Source: Siphonodentalium dalli
Lineage: Eukaryota > Mollusca > Scaphopoda > Gadilida > Siphonodentaliidae
Direction of reading: 5' to 3'
Length of the DNA: 64,000 bases
Assembly: GCA_032622095.1 (NCBI GenBank)
Contig: CP136063.1
Location: forward strand, 113,792,723-113,856,722
The position numbers and the translations under genes were made by a program. The notes under the pieces were generated by a model. The model ran no database searches, was not told the DNA's origin, and saw nothing but the letters and a program-made list of their open reading frames with translations. This document shows positions 11,536 through 22,155 of the stretch, piece after piece. Position 1 is the stretch's first letter, and each line of letters begins with the position of its first letter.

Positions 11536-12118
11536 TTAAAGGTACGGTTGGCCTTGGCGGTGGGTATCCTGTGAAAATATTTCCACCCGTCAAAAACCGC
11601 CACAAACAGAAAGAACATCAAAATGTAGACAGACTTTGTCCGTATACAAATAAGAAATATCGCATAAACAGTATGTTATTGTCAAATGTTTGACCATTGT
11701 TATGTAAACAAAAGCATAAAAAGTTACTTTTCTGGTGTTTGTTTATATTATGATGGTAAACATAAAGAGCGTTCTTTGTTGGTGAATTCCTGATATGGAA
11801 CTAATAAAGAGCGTTTATGCCATTTGTGTGTGATTAGCCAGTAGCATTGTGCTGTCTTCTGTAACACAATCAGGCTCTTGCATAGGTAAAATATAGTAGG
11901 TCTGTATGATAACATGCCGTTTACGTGATGGTCATGGTATATATGAACGAAACTGTATGCGTTTTAATGTTTTTCTTTTTACGGTGATTAGAACAAATAT
12001 GAATATTTTCGACAACTAAGGCCTCACGTGCCTTGTTGTGTAGTTTCCGGCCGCAGGCCGGTTAGGATGGTCGGAATGCATTGTGCAGTTCCCTTCACCC
12101 TGCCTCACGTGCCTTTAA
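11536..12118. mobile_element. TTAA-flanked miniature element, copy 1 (interrupted)
   Basis: It starts TTAAAGGTACGGTTGGCCTT and ends AAGGCCTCACGTGCCTTTAA, giving inverted termini with TTAA at both edges (11536-11539 and 12115-12118). It is near-identical over about 480 bp to the copy at 52,983-53,485. It carries two AATAAAGAGCGTT-type motifs (11763, 11803). A 67-bp foreign segment (12035-12101) splits the right terminus. TTAA target use is characteristic of piggyBac-type elements; no transposase is encoded, so the class is inferred. Confidence 0.75.
12035..12101 (-). mobile_element. 67-bp retroposon insert with 14-bp target duplication
   Basis: The segment is flanked by direct copies of GCCTCACGTGCCTT (12021-12034 and 12102-12115), the target duplication expected of target-primed reverse transcription. 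Read on the minus strand it begins AGGGTGAAGGGAACTGC and ends ..GGCCGGAAACTACACAAC. This matches the segment downstream of the ORF1-like pseudogene at about 15375-15450. It is therefore a short 3'-end copy, or a tiny complete element, of that retroelement family. Confidence 0.7.
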
Positions 12119-12542
12119 AGGGGTTATAAACTAATGGATGTCACAACCTATAACGGATGTGTCGGATTAACACACAGGAAACGAGGCTGTATTTCATTTG
12201 ATTTTTCACACGTTTGATCCGCGAAGGAATTGGTAATCGACACTAGAGAAATAATAGAGCTTAGTTGTTGCATAATATAACAAAATGAGCTTTAATAACA
12301 CGGAAGTGATAAACTTATATATGCCTTCTGAAAGAAAGATATTGTTTAAACTGTTAGTACTTCCAACCAACTATATCTGCATCCATGCATCGGCTAATAA
12401 CAATATGTTTTGCTCTAATTTCTATTATAGATTTTTAGTCACTATTAAGTTTGACTTTGTACATTCAACGATGCCGGTTTATGCAGTCGAATCTCGGTAG
12501 TGTTTATAATATGCATCGTCTAAAGTCGAGTTTTGTCTTAGG
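12119..12542. other. No recognisable gene
   Basis: AT-rich sequence between the TTAA element and the transposase fragment. A short open frame here (12285-12500) has no recognisable domain. Confidence 0.35.
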
Positions 12543-12800
12543 TTACATAATTAATGTCAGATAGAACTGCTCCTTCAAATCTAACTTCCCCATGTCTGAT
12601 TTGTTTTTGACACCTTGTACATATGGTAACGGATGAGTAGAATCATTTGAAACAAGAAACTTGTATACCTCATCGAAAGGATAATTACTGAATCCGGTAT
12701 AATATTGTACAAGGTTGGAATTCTTTGAGGCGTTGTCTACCGAAAAAGAACGGTGGTGATTTGTTTGCACCATTGTTCTGTTTTGTTGTCCCTCTTTCAA
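12543..12800 (-). pseudogene. N-terminal/HTH fragment of a DDE_4-type transposase (ISL2EU/PIF-like)
   Basis: The 85-residue frame holds YYTGFSNYPFDEVYKFL (about residues 34-50) and, after a basic linker (GVKNKSDMGK), KLDLKEQFYLTLIM (residues 72-85). This resembles the segment in THAP/DDE_4 transposases of 'Y.TG..NY..F..L..yL' followed by the helix-turn-helix start 'LSL.dqf.LtLmrLR'. The frame stops exactly where the HTH should continue, so it is a truncated remnant: no DDE catalytic residues are present. The segment just upstream on the minus strand could be a splice acceptor (TTTGAAAG at about 12800). Family assignment is from motif memory only; a host exon is less likely. Confidence 0.45.
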
Positions 12801-13395
12801 ACGAAAGTTATTTTAGCAAACTATATCACTTAAAAATCCGAAATGTATATATAAACTATATTAACATACCTTTGAACAAACACATGTATTCCTTGTAATC
12901 CTGTCGATATTGAAGTTTTCGTGACTTTTGTTACACAGTCTGATCCAACGTAAACATCGTTCATTGTTGGTTTTCGGCTTCGGAATTGGCCAAAATATCA
13001 CCGTTGATTTACCGTTAGAATCTGGCTCCAATTGTTTTTATATAACGACTGTCACTATTGCAAGATGCATACGCACACCTAGACATCTTTAAAATCTCGA
13101 AAATAAGTTATATTATCGTGTTAAACAACGTTTTAAAACGAGTGTAAATGCATCATCGAGAGGCTCTTTTGTTTAGGAAGGCGACGTCCTTGAACTTCGT
13201 TCGCTGCAACGCGATTGGTCAGTTACCGCTGTCTGTCAATAATCTGAGATTCGTCATGCGCACTTTCTAACCGTAACCGATATGTCTTATAACCGTGTGA
13301 CGGATAGAGAATGATACAGCACACAACAATCATCGGTCGGACCACCAGAGAGTTAGGATCGCCACTTCTCAGGATGACTACGCCGGTGTCAGACC
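12801..13395. other. No recognisable gene
   Basis: AT-rich flank without repeats I could identify. It ends where the 16-bp repeat array begins. Confidence 0.35.
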
Positions 13396-13613
13396 GGTTT
13401 TCCGAAGACCTATTACTACGAAGGCCCACAACTCCGAAGACCCGATTCTCCGACGGCCCACAACTCCGAAGACCCGATTCTCCGACGGCCCATAACTCCG
13501 AAGATCCGATTCTCCGAAAGCCCATAACTCCGAAGGGCCGATTCTCCGAAGGTCCGATTCTCCGAAGATTTTGTTTTATCGGGGTATTATCGTTTACTAA
13601 ATAGTGTACAGTC

Positions 13614-13807
13614 CAGTGGCGAAGCCAAGGGGTCCCAAAATTCCCACTGCCCCCCATTAAACCTCTACTTGCTATTTCAGACAATATGGGGCCCCTACCA
13701 AAACATGTCCAATGTCATGTAAACGCCCGGAAATCGTTCATGGGGCATCAAAATATTCAAACTTTTCCTACTGCCCCCACCTAAATGGGAATCCTGGCCC
13801 GCCACTG
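13614..13807. mobile_element. hAT-like miniature element, left arm
   Basis: The ends are CAGTGGCGAAGCC and GGCCCGCCACTG, inverted CAGTGGCG termini typical of hAT-type miniature elements. The interior (ACATGTCCAATGTCATGTAAACG) is the reverse complement of part of the element at 13959-14245. Confidence 0.6.
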
Positions 13808-13958
13808 ACTATACACCAGATACTATAACGTTACGTTGGCCCATGAGATGCCAGAGTAAAATGTACAGGGGTGAACGGGGAAGAACTTGTCGCCCCTGTG
13901 CATGTTAGGCTACTCTGACATTCTTGCAGCGTTTCGTTATAATATACCCGGTGCACAC

Positions 13959-14245
13959 CAGTGGCGGAGCCAGGGTTCCCATTTAGGGGTGCACATTAAT
14001 TAGCATATGTGGGGGATATGTGGGGGATATATCATGCATATGATATGCCGAAAGCATATCACGCAGGCCTGATTTGGGGAGCGCATACATGGGAGGGGTC
14101 GCCCCCAATCGTTGGTCCGGGGGCTCCCCTGGGCAGGAACACTGTGAATATTTGAATGCCTAGGAGGGATTTCCTGACGTTTACATGACATTTGACATGT
14201 TTTTTGTGGGCGGTCTTCCCTAGGGCCCCATTGACCCCGCCACTG
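13959..14245. mobile_element. hAT-like miniature element, right arm
   Basis: The ends are CAGTGGCGGAGCC and GACCCCGCCACTG. It is the same family as 13614-13807, in inverted orientation and about 90 bp longer. Interior palindromic words (GCATATGATATGC) lie near 14036. Confidence 0.6.
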
Positions 14246-14618
14246 GACTGTACACTATTTAATAAGCGATAAAACATGATCTTCGGAGAATCGGACCTTC
14301 GGAGAATCGGCCCTTCGGAGTTATAGACCTTCGGAGTTATGGGCGTTCGGAGTTATAGGCCTTCGGAGTTATGGGCTTTCGGAGTTATGGGTCTTCGGAG
14401 TTATGGGATTTCGGAGAATCGGGACTTCGGAGTTATGGGCTTTCGGAGAATCGGGGCGTCGGAGAATCTGACCTTCGGAGAATCGGACCTTCGGAGTTAT
14501 GGGTCTTCGGAAAAACGCTACGTAACCACTACGCCACCGATAATCCCGAATGCTATCACAACAATGCTGGACTCCATGCATGTCGCGCTTTGTGTGAGCT
14601 GGCCACTCCACGCACACA

Positions 14619-15289
14619 ATGGCGGATGCCAGTTGGGTTTGGACTTCCAGTCCTGCCCGGCAAAGCCCTTATCAGGGCTCTCTACCGGTAGAGGACTGGA
14701 AACTACCAAACCAGCCAGGAAGAAGCGAAAGAAAAAGACTCCATCCAGGAAAAATAGAGACACAGAGAGATTGGCTGCATGGAAAAAGAGGAAATCGACT
14801 GATACCACACCAGGCGACACCTCCCGCGCAGCCGAGATCGATGCACCGCCCGAAGTGGTAATGGACTCTCCATCGCCACGGATAGACGCGGACACCTCCC
14901 TTTTCAACCCGAAGACGCCGGAATACACCGAACCGGAGTCTTCACCTGCCTCTCCTACAGCAAACGAAGCACCAACATCCGACTCCGAAGACACATCTGA
15001 CTCCGACTCCAACGACACATCTTACTCCAACCCCGACGACACATCTGATTCCGACTCCGACGACACATCTGATTCCGACTCCGACTCCGATTCCGGAGAA
15101 AAACAAAGACAAGAGGACATAATGGAACTTTTAGCGAAAGTACAAGAAAATTTAAGACAAGCCGATTTACGACAAGCTGAAACCGAAAAACTCACTAACC
15201 ATCCGACTCCAAGTTTGCAAACATCACCATCCGAACCACCGCCAAAAAAGAGAAATAGAAATAGAAAGAAACAAAACAACCGCCGCTAA
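14619..15289 (+). pseudogene. Retroelement ORF1/gag-like protein, frameshifted
   Basis: One frame starts at 14619 with MADASWVWTSSPARQSPYQG and runs to EDWKLPNQPG. After about 14715 the sensible reading moves to a second frame with KKRKKKTPSRKNRDTERLAA and continues to a stop at 15287-15289. A one-base deletion near 14,710-14,730 would explain this. Domains in order: a short N-terminal segment; a basic 'TPSRKNRD.ER...WKKRK' helix of the type common in ORF1/gag proteins of animal retroelements; a Pro/Ser/Thr-rich region; acidic DTSDSDSDDTSDSDSD repeats; a C-terminal helix (MELLAKVQENLRQADLRQAE); and a basic tail KKRNRNRKKQNNRR. No RT follows. Downstream sequence matches the 67-bp retroposon at 12,035, supporting a mobile origin. 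A host gene exon cannot be excluded. Confidence 0.5.
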
Positions 15290-15369
15290 GACTCCTCCAC
15301 CACGCTTTCGCCGCCTTGCCTCTAACCACAGCACCTACGACAGCCAAAATGTTCGATTTTCATCGGAAA

Positions 15370-15450
15370 AAACCAAGGAAGGGTGAAGGGACCTGCACAC
15401 TGCAGTCCGACCATCCTACACGGCCTTCGGCCGGAAACGACTCAACAACA
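15370..15450 (+). repeat. Retroelement 3'-end segment with GGCCTTCGGCC hairpin
   Basis: AGGGTGAAGGGACCTGC ... GACCATCCTACACGGCC, hairpin CGGCCTTCGGCCG, then GAAACGACTCAACAACAAG. It is reverse-complementary to 12035-12101 and is probably the 3' end of the element carrying the ORF1-like frame upstream. Confidence 0.6.
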
Positions 15451-15548
15451 AGAATGATACAGACACTTGGTCAATTAGTTTTGTTGTAGCATACAGCTAC
15501 CATTTATCAGGCTTCGGACGGGGGGGGGGGGGGGGTCGGGACAAAATT

Positions 15549-15772
15549 CCGGGATCAAGATTCGGGTGCGTGGGTATATCTGAGCGCCGATCGCAGATTT
15601 TTCCAATGCCATGTAAACTTGTTTTCCAAATTCATGTTTAAAGATAAATTATGACTACTTCCGGGATCAAGATTCGGGTGCGTGGGTATATCTGAGCGCC
15701 GATCGCAGATTTTTCCAATGCCATGTAAACTTGTTTTCCAAATTCATGTTTAAAGATAAATTATGACTACTA
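15549..15772. repeat. Perfect 112-bp tandem duplication
   Basis: CCGGGATCAAGATTCGGGTG starts at 15549 and again at 15661. I see no difference between the two 112-bp copies, so the duplication is recent. A poly-G tract (about 15519-15534) lies just upstream. Confidence 0.9.
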
Positions 15773-18700
15773 AAATTATTTTAAATGTTCAGGCTTATAA
15801 ACTGGAACAAAATAGGAGCATTAATTACTCAAGAGAAGGAGGTCTCTAGTTTAAATATTTACCCGATATTTGTTCTTTTGTCACATGATATCATGGGGTG
15901 CATGGGTCCCGCTTTTTAAGAGGAAACAATTGCACTAAAAAAACAATTCCATCGGTTCTCACAGTTTTCATTGTTGGTTTTGACCTTCAATTATCCATGT
16001 GATTCCGATATCAGTTCATTTAATTCTTCTGGTGCTTTACATGGTATGAATATTGAAAGATATACAGATTTCCTGTATCATTTTGTGATGTTCATCATTG
16101 GGTAGGTGGGACCATGTGGGTGTAGCGGAGCAGCGAGCGCGTTACAAGCTCCTATGTTTCTACCATTAGCAAAGAATACGTATATTTTGTCAATATGTTC
16201 TTCAATTACCTGATACTTAATATTGGTTAGTGGAACAGACTGCAGATGGCAAATTATATAATTAAAACAGAGACTGGGCGATTATTTGGACATCTAACAG
16301 GGCTATAGTCACCAAGTGCGAGACTATGCTGCTCTCAATACTACTTTAATGCATAGGTATACACTTGTACTGGTGAGTGTAACCTTATATATGCGGCTAT
16401 GGATGCTGAACCTTATTTGAGCAGTTTCATTAATGAGGGTTTTGCAATGTGATGTTATCAGATTTCTGGTGTTTTTCTTTGAGCTGACATGATTGGCATT
16501 TCATCCTGATGGCAATCTGAAATATTTCACACCCTTTGTCTGCATGCCCTGTCATGCTATTTTCGGCATTTATCATCAAACTTTGGTGTGGGTCCCCAAA
16601 TTGCCCTTGAATATCTTCCTTGTGTTGGAGGTGTTGGAGGGGTGTGTGGTTGTCCGAGATCGGACAGGAAAAAACTTGATTTCCCGGGGTGGTGGGTCCC
16701 TGCTGCGGATACCACTTAACTTAACTCCACTTAACTCTGCATGCATGCTGGATCGTGCGAAGCGGAAACTCCAACATGCCTTGCATGCTGTCGGTTGGTC
16801 GACTTAACGTGCGTGCGAATTTATCGGGATAAACCAGGGGGGGTCGGAAAAAAGTGACATGACATTAGGCTGAAAAAACTTTTTTCCGGCTCTTGGGTAC
16901 CCACCACCCCCCCCCCCCCCCCCTATTTGAAGGAAAACATATTTTTTCCAATTTCATGCGGGTACCCACCCCCTTTTTACCTCCAAATCTGTAATATCAC
17001 ACCATTTAAGCTTGATGGTCAGTATTACAGTTACCCTATTTCCATTTCTGGTTCTTCTAAGTCATTCCAACTTTTGTAACAACACGAAACAGGTTCTAAA
17101 AAAATACCTGGAAAAACCCAAAATAACACACAGAATACATGTGCTGATCAGTAAATTATTGATTGATTCTTCCCCAAATATTGTCTAAGGTAGCTCATAA
17201 TGCTCATTATACATGTAAACAAATATAAAAGCATTAGTGTACCTTCTTTTCATCACAGAAAGTGTAATTTTAGATGTGTCCCATAGTATCACATGAATTT
17301 ATGTCAATTATGATTTTTGAAAAAATTATTAGGGCAACACCACCTGGCAATTAACTCTCCAACAATACAGGTATTCAGCTGAAATCCACTATGTATCACA
17401 AAACTAATTTTCATTTCCATGAGCTGAGTTCTTGGGCTAGGTACTGTGCTAAGGTCAGACCCAGGTCAAGCATTCATACAAATACATGTACTGCGTGTAA
17501 ATAGAAACTTGAAAATAAGACGGTCATATGCAGTCTGCAGAATAAGCTCCAAGGAGGGTGAGTTTTGTGATGCTACCCAGCAGAGTGGGCTATAGCATTA
17601 CCAAATTCACCATATGTGACCCTCATATGTAGCTAGTTCTCCATGGTTGGTCGAGACCAAAATAGAATGAGGTCGTTAGAGGTTGAATTTATTGATGCTA
17701 TGCCGGGTAGTATCGCCAAATTCGCCCTCTGCAGACTTCGATCATTTTACTGATGACCAGCACATTATTTTTAGACTTGCATATTATATTAAGTTATATT
17801 ATATTTTCTTTCCCTTCTTTTCACTCATCTGTTCTGATTTTGTTTATTCCACTTAGCAGCCTTCTCCATATCTACACATTTAAGGTCTATGTATGCTCGC
17901 CCAACCTTTTATCTGGGTCCCACCATCTCAAGATTATTATCTCAGTGATATGCGTTGTTGCAGTCTACAGTCCCATGCCAAGTTCCGATACAATTTTGAC
18001 TGAGTCATCTGGTCTGATCAGGTATAATGAGTAAATATTAATGAGATAAATGAATAGCTTTTTTCATTTTATTTATATTAAAGTTTATTCATGTGCTACA
18101 TAACTGTCCATTTTCATCTGGAACCAGTAGTATTGGTACATGGCAATGTGATCGGATGTAAAAGGCGAATTCCTGAGAGTTGGTTCGTAATCTGGATTTC
18201 TGAGAAGCATCATGCCCATATCCACACTAACTACCCCCCTAAGCACTGTCCTAAGTGTCATACACACCTTAACAATGATGCTGAACACTTTGAGGCATTT
18301 ATATTGAAGAAATGTTGTAAAAGGAAAAAATTGCGACCACTCAGGAAAAAAGTGACTTTTTCGCAGCTGAACCACCCACCCACCCCGGCCTAGTGTATGG
18401 AAAAAAGTGGATGACCCCACCCCCTGGATAAACCGGTAAATATTCAAACCGTGCCAAACTATACGGCCAAATGTTCAATCTGTTTTCAGATTAGGTGAGC
18501 TTGACATCTGAGGAATCTTTTCTAATTCTGCTATATATATAGTCTTACACCATTATAACCTGCAATGTTCACTAAATATAAATACCAGCTGGCACAAGCA
18601 TGGCTAGCGAGCGGAATTCACGTGTAAACTATATATACGCAATAGTTAAAACACCATTGCCCATTTGGTTTACTTTAACATTCAGATGGTGTAATACTGT

Positions 18701-19726
18701 ACGACCACCACATTTCGTACTCAATTTAAATCGTACCGGGTTTCAAAAGACAAGTTTATGTTCCGGGAGCAAAAACAAACACTGCGAGGAAGATATTACT
18801 AAAGCCCTCCGCTTGCTCGTTGTGTCTCTGCCAGGTGAGGGCGAGATTTTACGAGTGGAAACACGTGCTTTCGCGATGCTTGTGCCCAGTGAAGGGGAAA
18901 TGCAAGAAAGTCCATCGACATTTAGTGTAACAGGAGACAGATGAGAAATAAAACAACGGATATATACGTAATCGATTTGGTTAACGCTTGGTCGACCGGT
19001 ATATATTTGGGGTAAAGTTGCATGCATACACGATCAAACATTCGTTCACATTTGTTGGATCCACGAACAGAAAGAACATTTCCAGAATTAGATCATACCA
19101 TAAATCTCTTGATGCGCCCGTGGAGACCACTATCCACGAGTTAAAAACATACAAACGTTTTATAAACCTGACGACGGCGGACTTTTTAAAGATGGGCTAT
19201 CTCTTTAAATAACAAATTTGAAATAGTTGCGTGGGTATAAAATAAGAAATATGAATTGAAGACTCCCTGTCCGGAAAGGCTTATATCAATTAATATTGAT
19301 TTTACTTCGAATATTTTATCATGAAATGTGATGATTAATTGGGACACTTTATTGGTCTAATTTTACAACAGACCATTCAGGCGATACCATATAGCGATAG
19401 AGAGCAATAGGCTGTGACTATGGCTACGTACCGAACGTCATATGTCATTGATTAATTGTATTGTTTTATTCCATATTTATAAGCGATAATGAGTGTAATT
19501 AGCATTTATTTGTGACAAAATTCCACCATAAACTTTATGGTCTCTGTTAACAGTAACAAGTATTGTTCGTTAGCTAAACAACCACACCTTTTTAGACCAG
19601 AAAATATTCGAAATAAAAGCAATATTAATCGATAGAAGCATTTCCAGACAGGAGTCTTCGATTCATATCTAATATCTTATACCCCGGTAACTATATATTA
19701 CATGTTTACAAAGAGATAATCCACCT
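15773..19726. other. No recognisable gene; scattered low-complexity DNA
   Basis: A long AT-rich stretch. Notable items are a poly-C run at about 16906-16923, GGAAAAAAGTGACATG-like sequence near 16840 echoed (GGAAAAAAGTGACTTT) near 18345, and a degenerate repeat pair near 17555 and 17680 (GTGATGCTACCC / TTGATGCTATGCC). Open frames of 60-120 codons occur but show no recognisable motif. Confidence 0.35.
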
Positions 19727-19985
19727 TTAAAGGCACGGGCGGCGTTCGTTGCAGAAATATTCATATTTGTTCAATTCGCCATCAACGGAAGGACGTACGA
19801 TGGTGTACGTAAACAAGAATCTGCTCGTGTTACAGAAGTTTTACTTCTGTTTACATAATACAGCGCAATTCTATTGGTTAATCACACACAAATTATATGA
19901 ACGCTCTTTATTATTTCCATATCAGGAAAACAGTAACAAATAACGCTCTGTGTGTTTACCATATCCGGATGCATACTGTACTGAA
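19727..19985 (-). mobile_element. Diverged, partial TTAA miniature element
   Basis: The left edge TTTAAAGGCACGGGCGGCG matches the right terminus of the 11.5/53-kb TTAA family in reverse. The interior shares AACGCTCTTTATTA and CCATATCAGGAA. Similarity fades to the right and the opposite terminus is not recognisable. Confidence 0.5.
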
Positions 19986-20480
19986 ATGTTGTTGCTGTTG
20001 GTTTCGATAGTCTCTGATTCGTGGAATGAGGTAACCAGATTTCCATTCTTTGAAAGTCTTTTGAGTATACGAGTAATGTTACGGGTGGCAGATTAGCCGG
20101 AATGCGAAAAATAGAACTATCGTCTTCGAGTAATTTTGTTTACAGTTTTCAAGCAAATGTATCGAATAAATGTTATATTATATGCACTCTAGTCCCATAT
20201 ACCCATTTAAGTTATTATATAGTCACTAGTCAGTGAGTCCGTGGCTTGTGTTTATTCGGGCCGTATCAACATATTTTTACGCGATCATGCATGTGTGCCA
20301 CGCGTTATATATACTTTATTGACCTCCCTTGTCGGAGAGCATTGGTGAATATTTTACAGTTTGGTGTTACATACTATACAACTATACATATATTACAATA
20401 CAATATTATGTTATCATTCAAACTCAAGTCGGCGTGATTATCCCTTTAACCGTCTCGGTGTAGCGCAATAACACTTGTCA
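19986..20480. other. No recognisable gene
   Basis: AT-rich DNA leading into the LINE fragment; nothing specific seen. Confidence 0.35.
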
Positions 20481-20887
20481 TTAGAATATTGTTGCTGCCG
20501 AGAATGAAAGCTTGTATAGTGCTGTTTCAGTGAGTCTATCCATAAACAAGAAAGTTTCCGTTCCGTAAGTGTTCACAATGTGTTCCCAATATCGATATCG
20601 CATAGAGTGTATAGTCGTTGCATTACACGATAACAATACATGGTCCAGCTCGCTGTCATAACACTGACCACAGGAAAAGCACGTTAGTCTATATTGGTAA
20701 GTTGTTTTATTTAGCAGGAGCGCTAAGTTTCTAAGTTGTCGAGAAAACGACGGATGGTTCTTTAGCAAACGCCAAACAGTCCACACTGAAAGAGGATCGC
20801 TGTGTACAAAGTGAGCCAAATGCAAATTCTCATCCGCATAGACGTCGCGTATCCATTCATTATTGTACGCGCATTGGACAGTGGTCT
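20481..20887 (-). pseudogene. LINE (non-LTR retrotransposon) C-terminal fragment with zinc knuckle
   Basis: About 135 residues end the minus-strand frame: EWIRDVYADENLHLAHFVHS..., DPLSVWTVWRLLKNHP..., LRNLALLLNKT, then CFSCGQCYDSELDHVLLSC. The last is a C-x2-C-xn-H-x4-C knuckle as found downstream of the RT in many LINE ORF2 proteins. The same segments occur, more damaged, at 24,958-25,510 on the plus strand (RWIYSV.., DPTSIWNMWCLLAKYP, LRHLLLPLNKT), so both belong to one LINE family. Upstream of about 20,888 the frame runs straight into Helitron 122-bp repeats; that fusion is not a real protein. No RT core is attached. Confidence 0.7.
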
Positions 20888-21452
20888 TCACTGCTCCACC
20901 CGTTTCCGAGATCTGGTCTGCGCATGCGCGAAGCTGACGTCGCACGGGATCGGCGACCCAATAAAATTCGTATCCGGGGCAAGATACATTCACATACCAA
21001 ATTTCAAGTCGATAGCTCCACCCGTTTCCGAGATCTCGTCTGCGCATGCGCGAAGCTGGCGTCGCACGGGCTCGGCGACCCGATAAAATTCGTATCCGGG
21101 GCAAGATACATTCACATACCAAATTTCAAGTCGATAGCTCCACCCGTTTCCGAGATCTGGTCTGCGCATGCGCGAAGCTGCTGTCGCACGGGCTCGCCGA
21201 CCCGATAAAATTCGTATCCGGGGCAAGATACATTCGCATAGCAAATTTCAAGTCGATAGCTCCACCCGTTTCCGAGATCTCGTCTGCGCATGCGCGAAGC
21301 GGGTGCCGCACGGGCTCGCCAATACGACAACGTCGACTGCCTGGTCAAACTACACACACGTACCAAGTTTCGTCCCGATCGGTCGAGAATCGTAGATTTG
21401 TATAAATGACAAACAGACAAACAGACAGAGGTCTTCAACATATATATATGAA
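20888..21452 (-). mobile_element. Non-autonomous Helitron, minus strand, 3'-truncated
   Basis: Its 5' side (right, about 21452) abuts the 3' end of the neighbouring Helitron. It carries the usual TCTG microsatellite, the CGATCGGGACGAAACTTGG box and four 122-bp units (anchors 20922, 21044, 21166, 21288). It ends abruptly at about 20888 in LINE sequence without the hairpin and CTAG. A second fragment would be needed to complete it. Confidence 0.65.
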
Positions 21453-21962
21453 ATAGCCGATGAGCCCGACGTCGTCCGGGCTATTCAAAAACCAAATTTC
21501 AAGTCGATAGGTCCAGCCGTTTCCGAGATCTGGTCTGCGCATGCGCGAAGCTGACGTCGCACGGGCTCGGCGACCCGATAAAATTCGTATCCGGGGCAAG
21601 ATACATTCACATAGCAAATTTCAAGTCGATAGCTCCACCCGTTTCCGAGATCTCGTCTGCGCATGCGCGAAGCTGGCGTCGCACGGGCTCGGCGACCCGA
21701 TAAAATTCGTATCCGGGGCAAGATACATTCACATACCAAATTTCAAGTCGATAGCTCCACCCGTTTCCGAGATCTTGTCTGCGCATGCGCGAAGCTGGCG
21801 CCGCACGGGCTCGTCAATACGACAACGTCCACCGCCTGGTCAAACTACACACACTTACCAAGTTTCGTCCCGATCGGTCGAGAATCGTAGATTTGTATTA
21901 ATGACAGACAGACAGACAAACAAACAGACAGACAGACAGAGGTCTTCAAAATATATATGAGA
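21453..21962 (-). mobile_element. Non-autonomous Helitron, minus strand
   Basis: On the minus strand it begins TCTCATATATATTTTGAAG (5' TC at 21961-21962). It contains three 122-bp units (anchors 21539, 21661, 21783) and ends with the hairpin AGCCCGGACGACGTCGGGCT, CATCGG and CTAT (21453-21456), a degenerate CTAG. The next copy starts within a base or two, so these two are also head-to-tail. Confidence 0.7.
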
Positions 21963-21965
21963 CTA

Positions 21966-22155
21966 ACAACTGGTTATAACGTCTTGCAAGTCGTTATAAC
22001 GAGTTGCAACTCGTTATATCGAGTTGTTGCAAATCGTTATAACGACTTGTAGAAATAAAAACAAGTTGTTGTAATTTTTTCTACAAGTCGTTACAACGAC
22101 TTGCAACAACTTGTTGTAACGAGTTATTGTTGCAAGTCGTTATAACGAGCTGTGC
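21966..22155. repeat. Palindromic CAAGTCGTTA/TAACGACTTG array
   Basis: About ten iterations of the 10-bp word AACGACTTG(T) or its complement in both orientations, including the perfect palindrome CAAGTCGTTATAACGACTTG-like joins. The larger axis near 22,062 pairs CGACTTGTAGAAA with TTTCTACAAGTCG. The arrangement would extrude as a cruciform. No coding. Confidence 0.75.

Larger units (their letters stand above)
13396..14520. repeat. 1.1-kb composite palindrome (foldback)
   Basis: The two arms mirror each other in order: a 16-bp repeat array (13396-13570; reverse complement at 14281-14520), then TTTTATCG...ACTAAATAGTGTACAGT (13571-13613; mirrored at 14246-14280), then a hAT-like miniature element in each arm. 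The centre (13808-13958) pairs as CAGAGTAAAATGTACAGGGG against CCCCTGTGCATG...CTCTG. The axis is near 13,890. Large frames on both strands are repeat artefacts. Confidence 0.75.

Noticed and set aside
18091-18393. Frame containing HCPKCHTH
   Set aside because: A single CxxC-like motif in an unremarkable frame; the opposite strand is equally open, and I see no family match.
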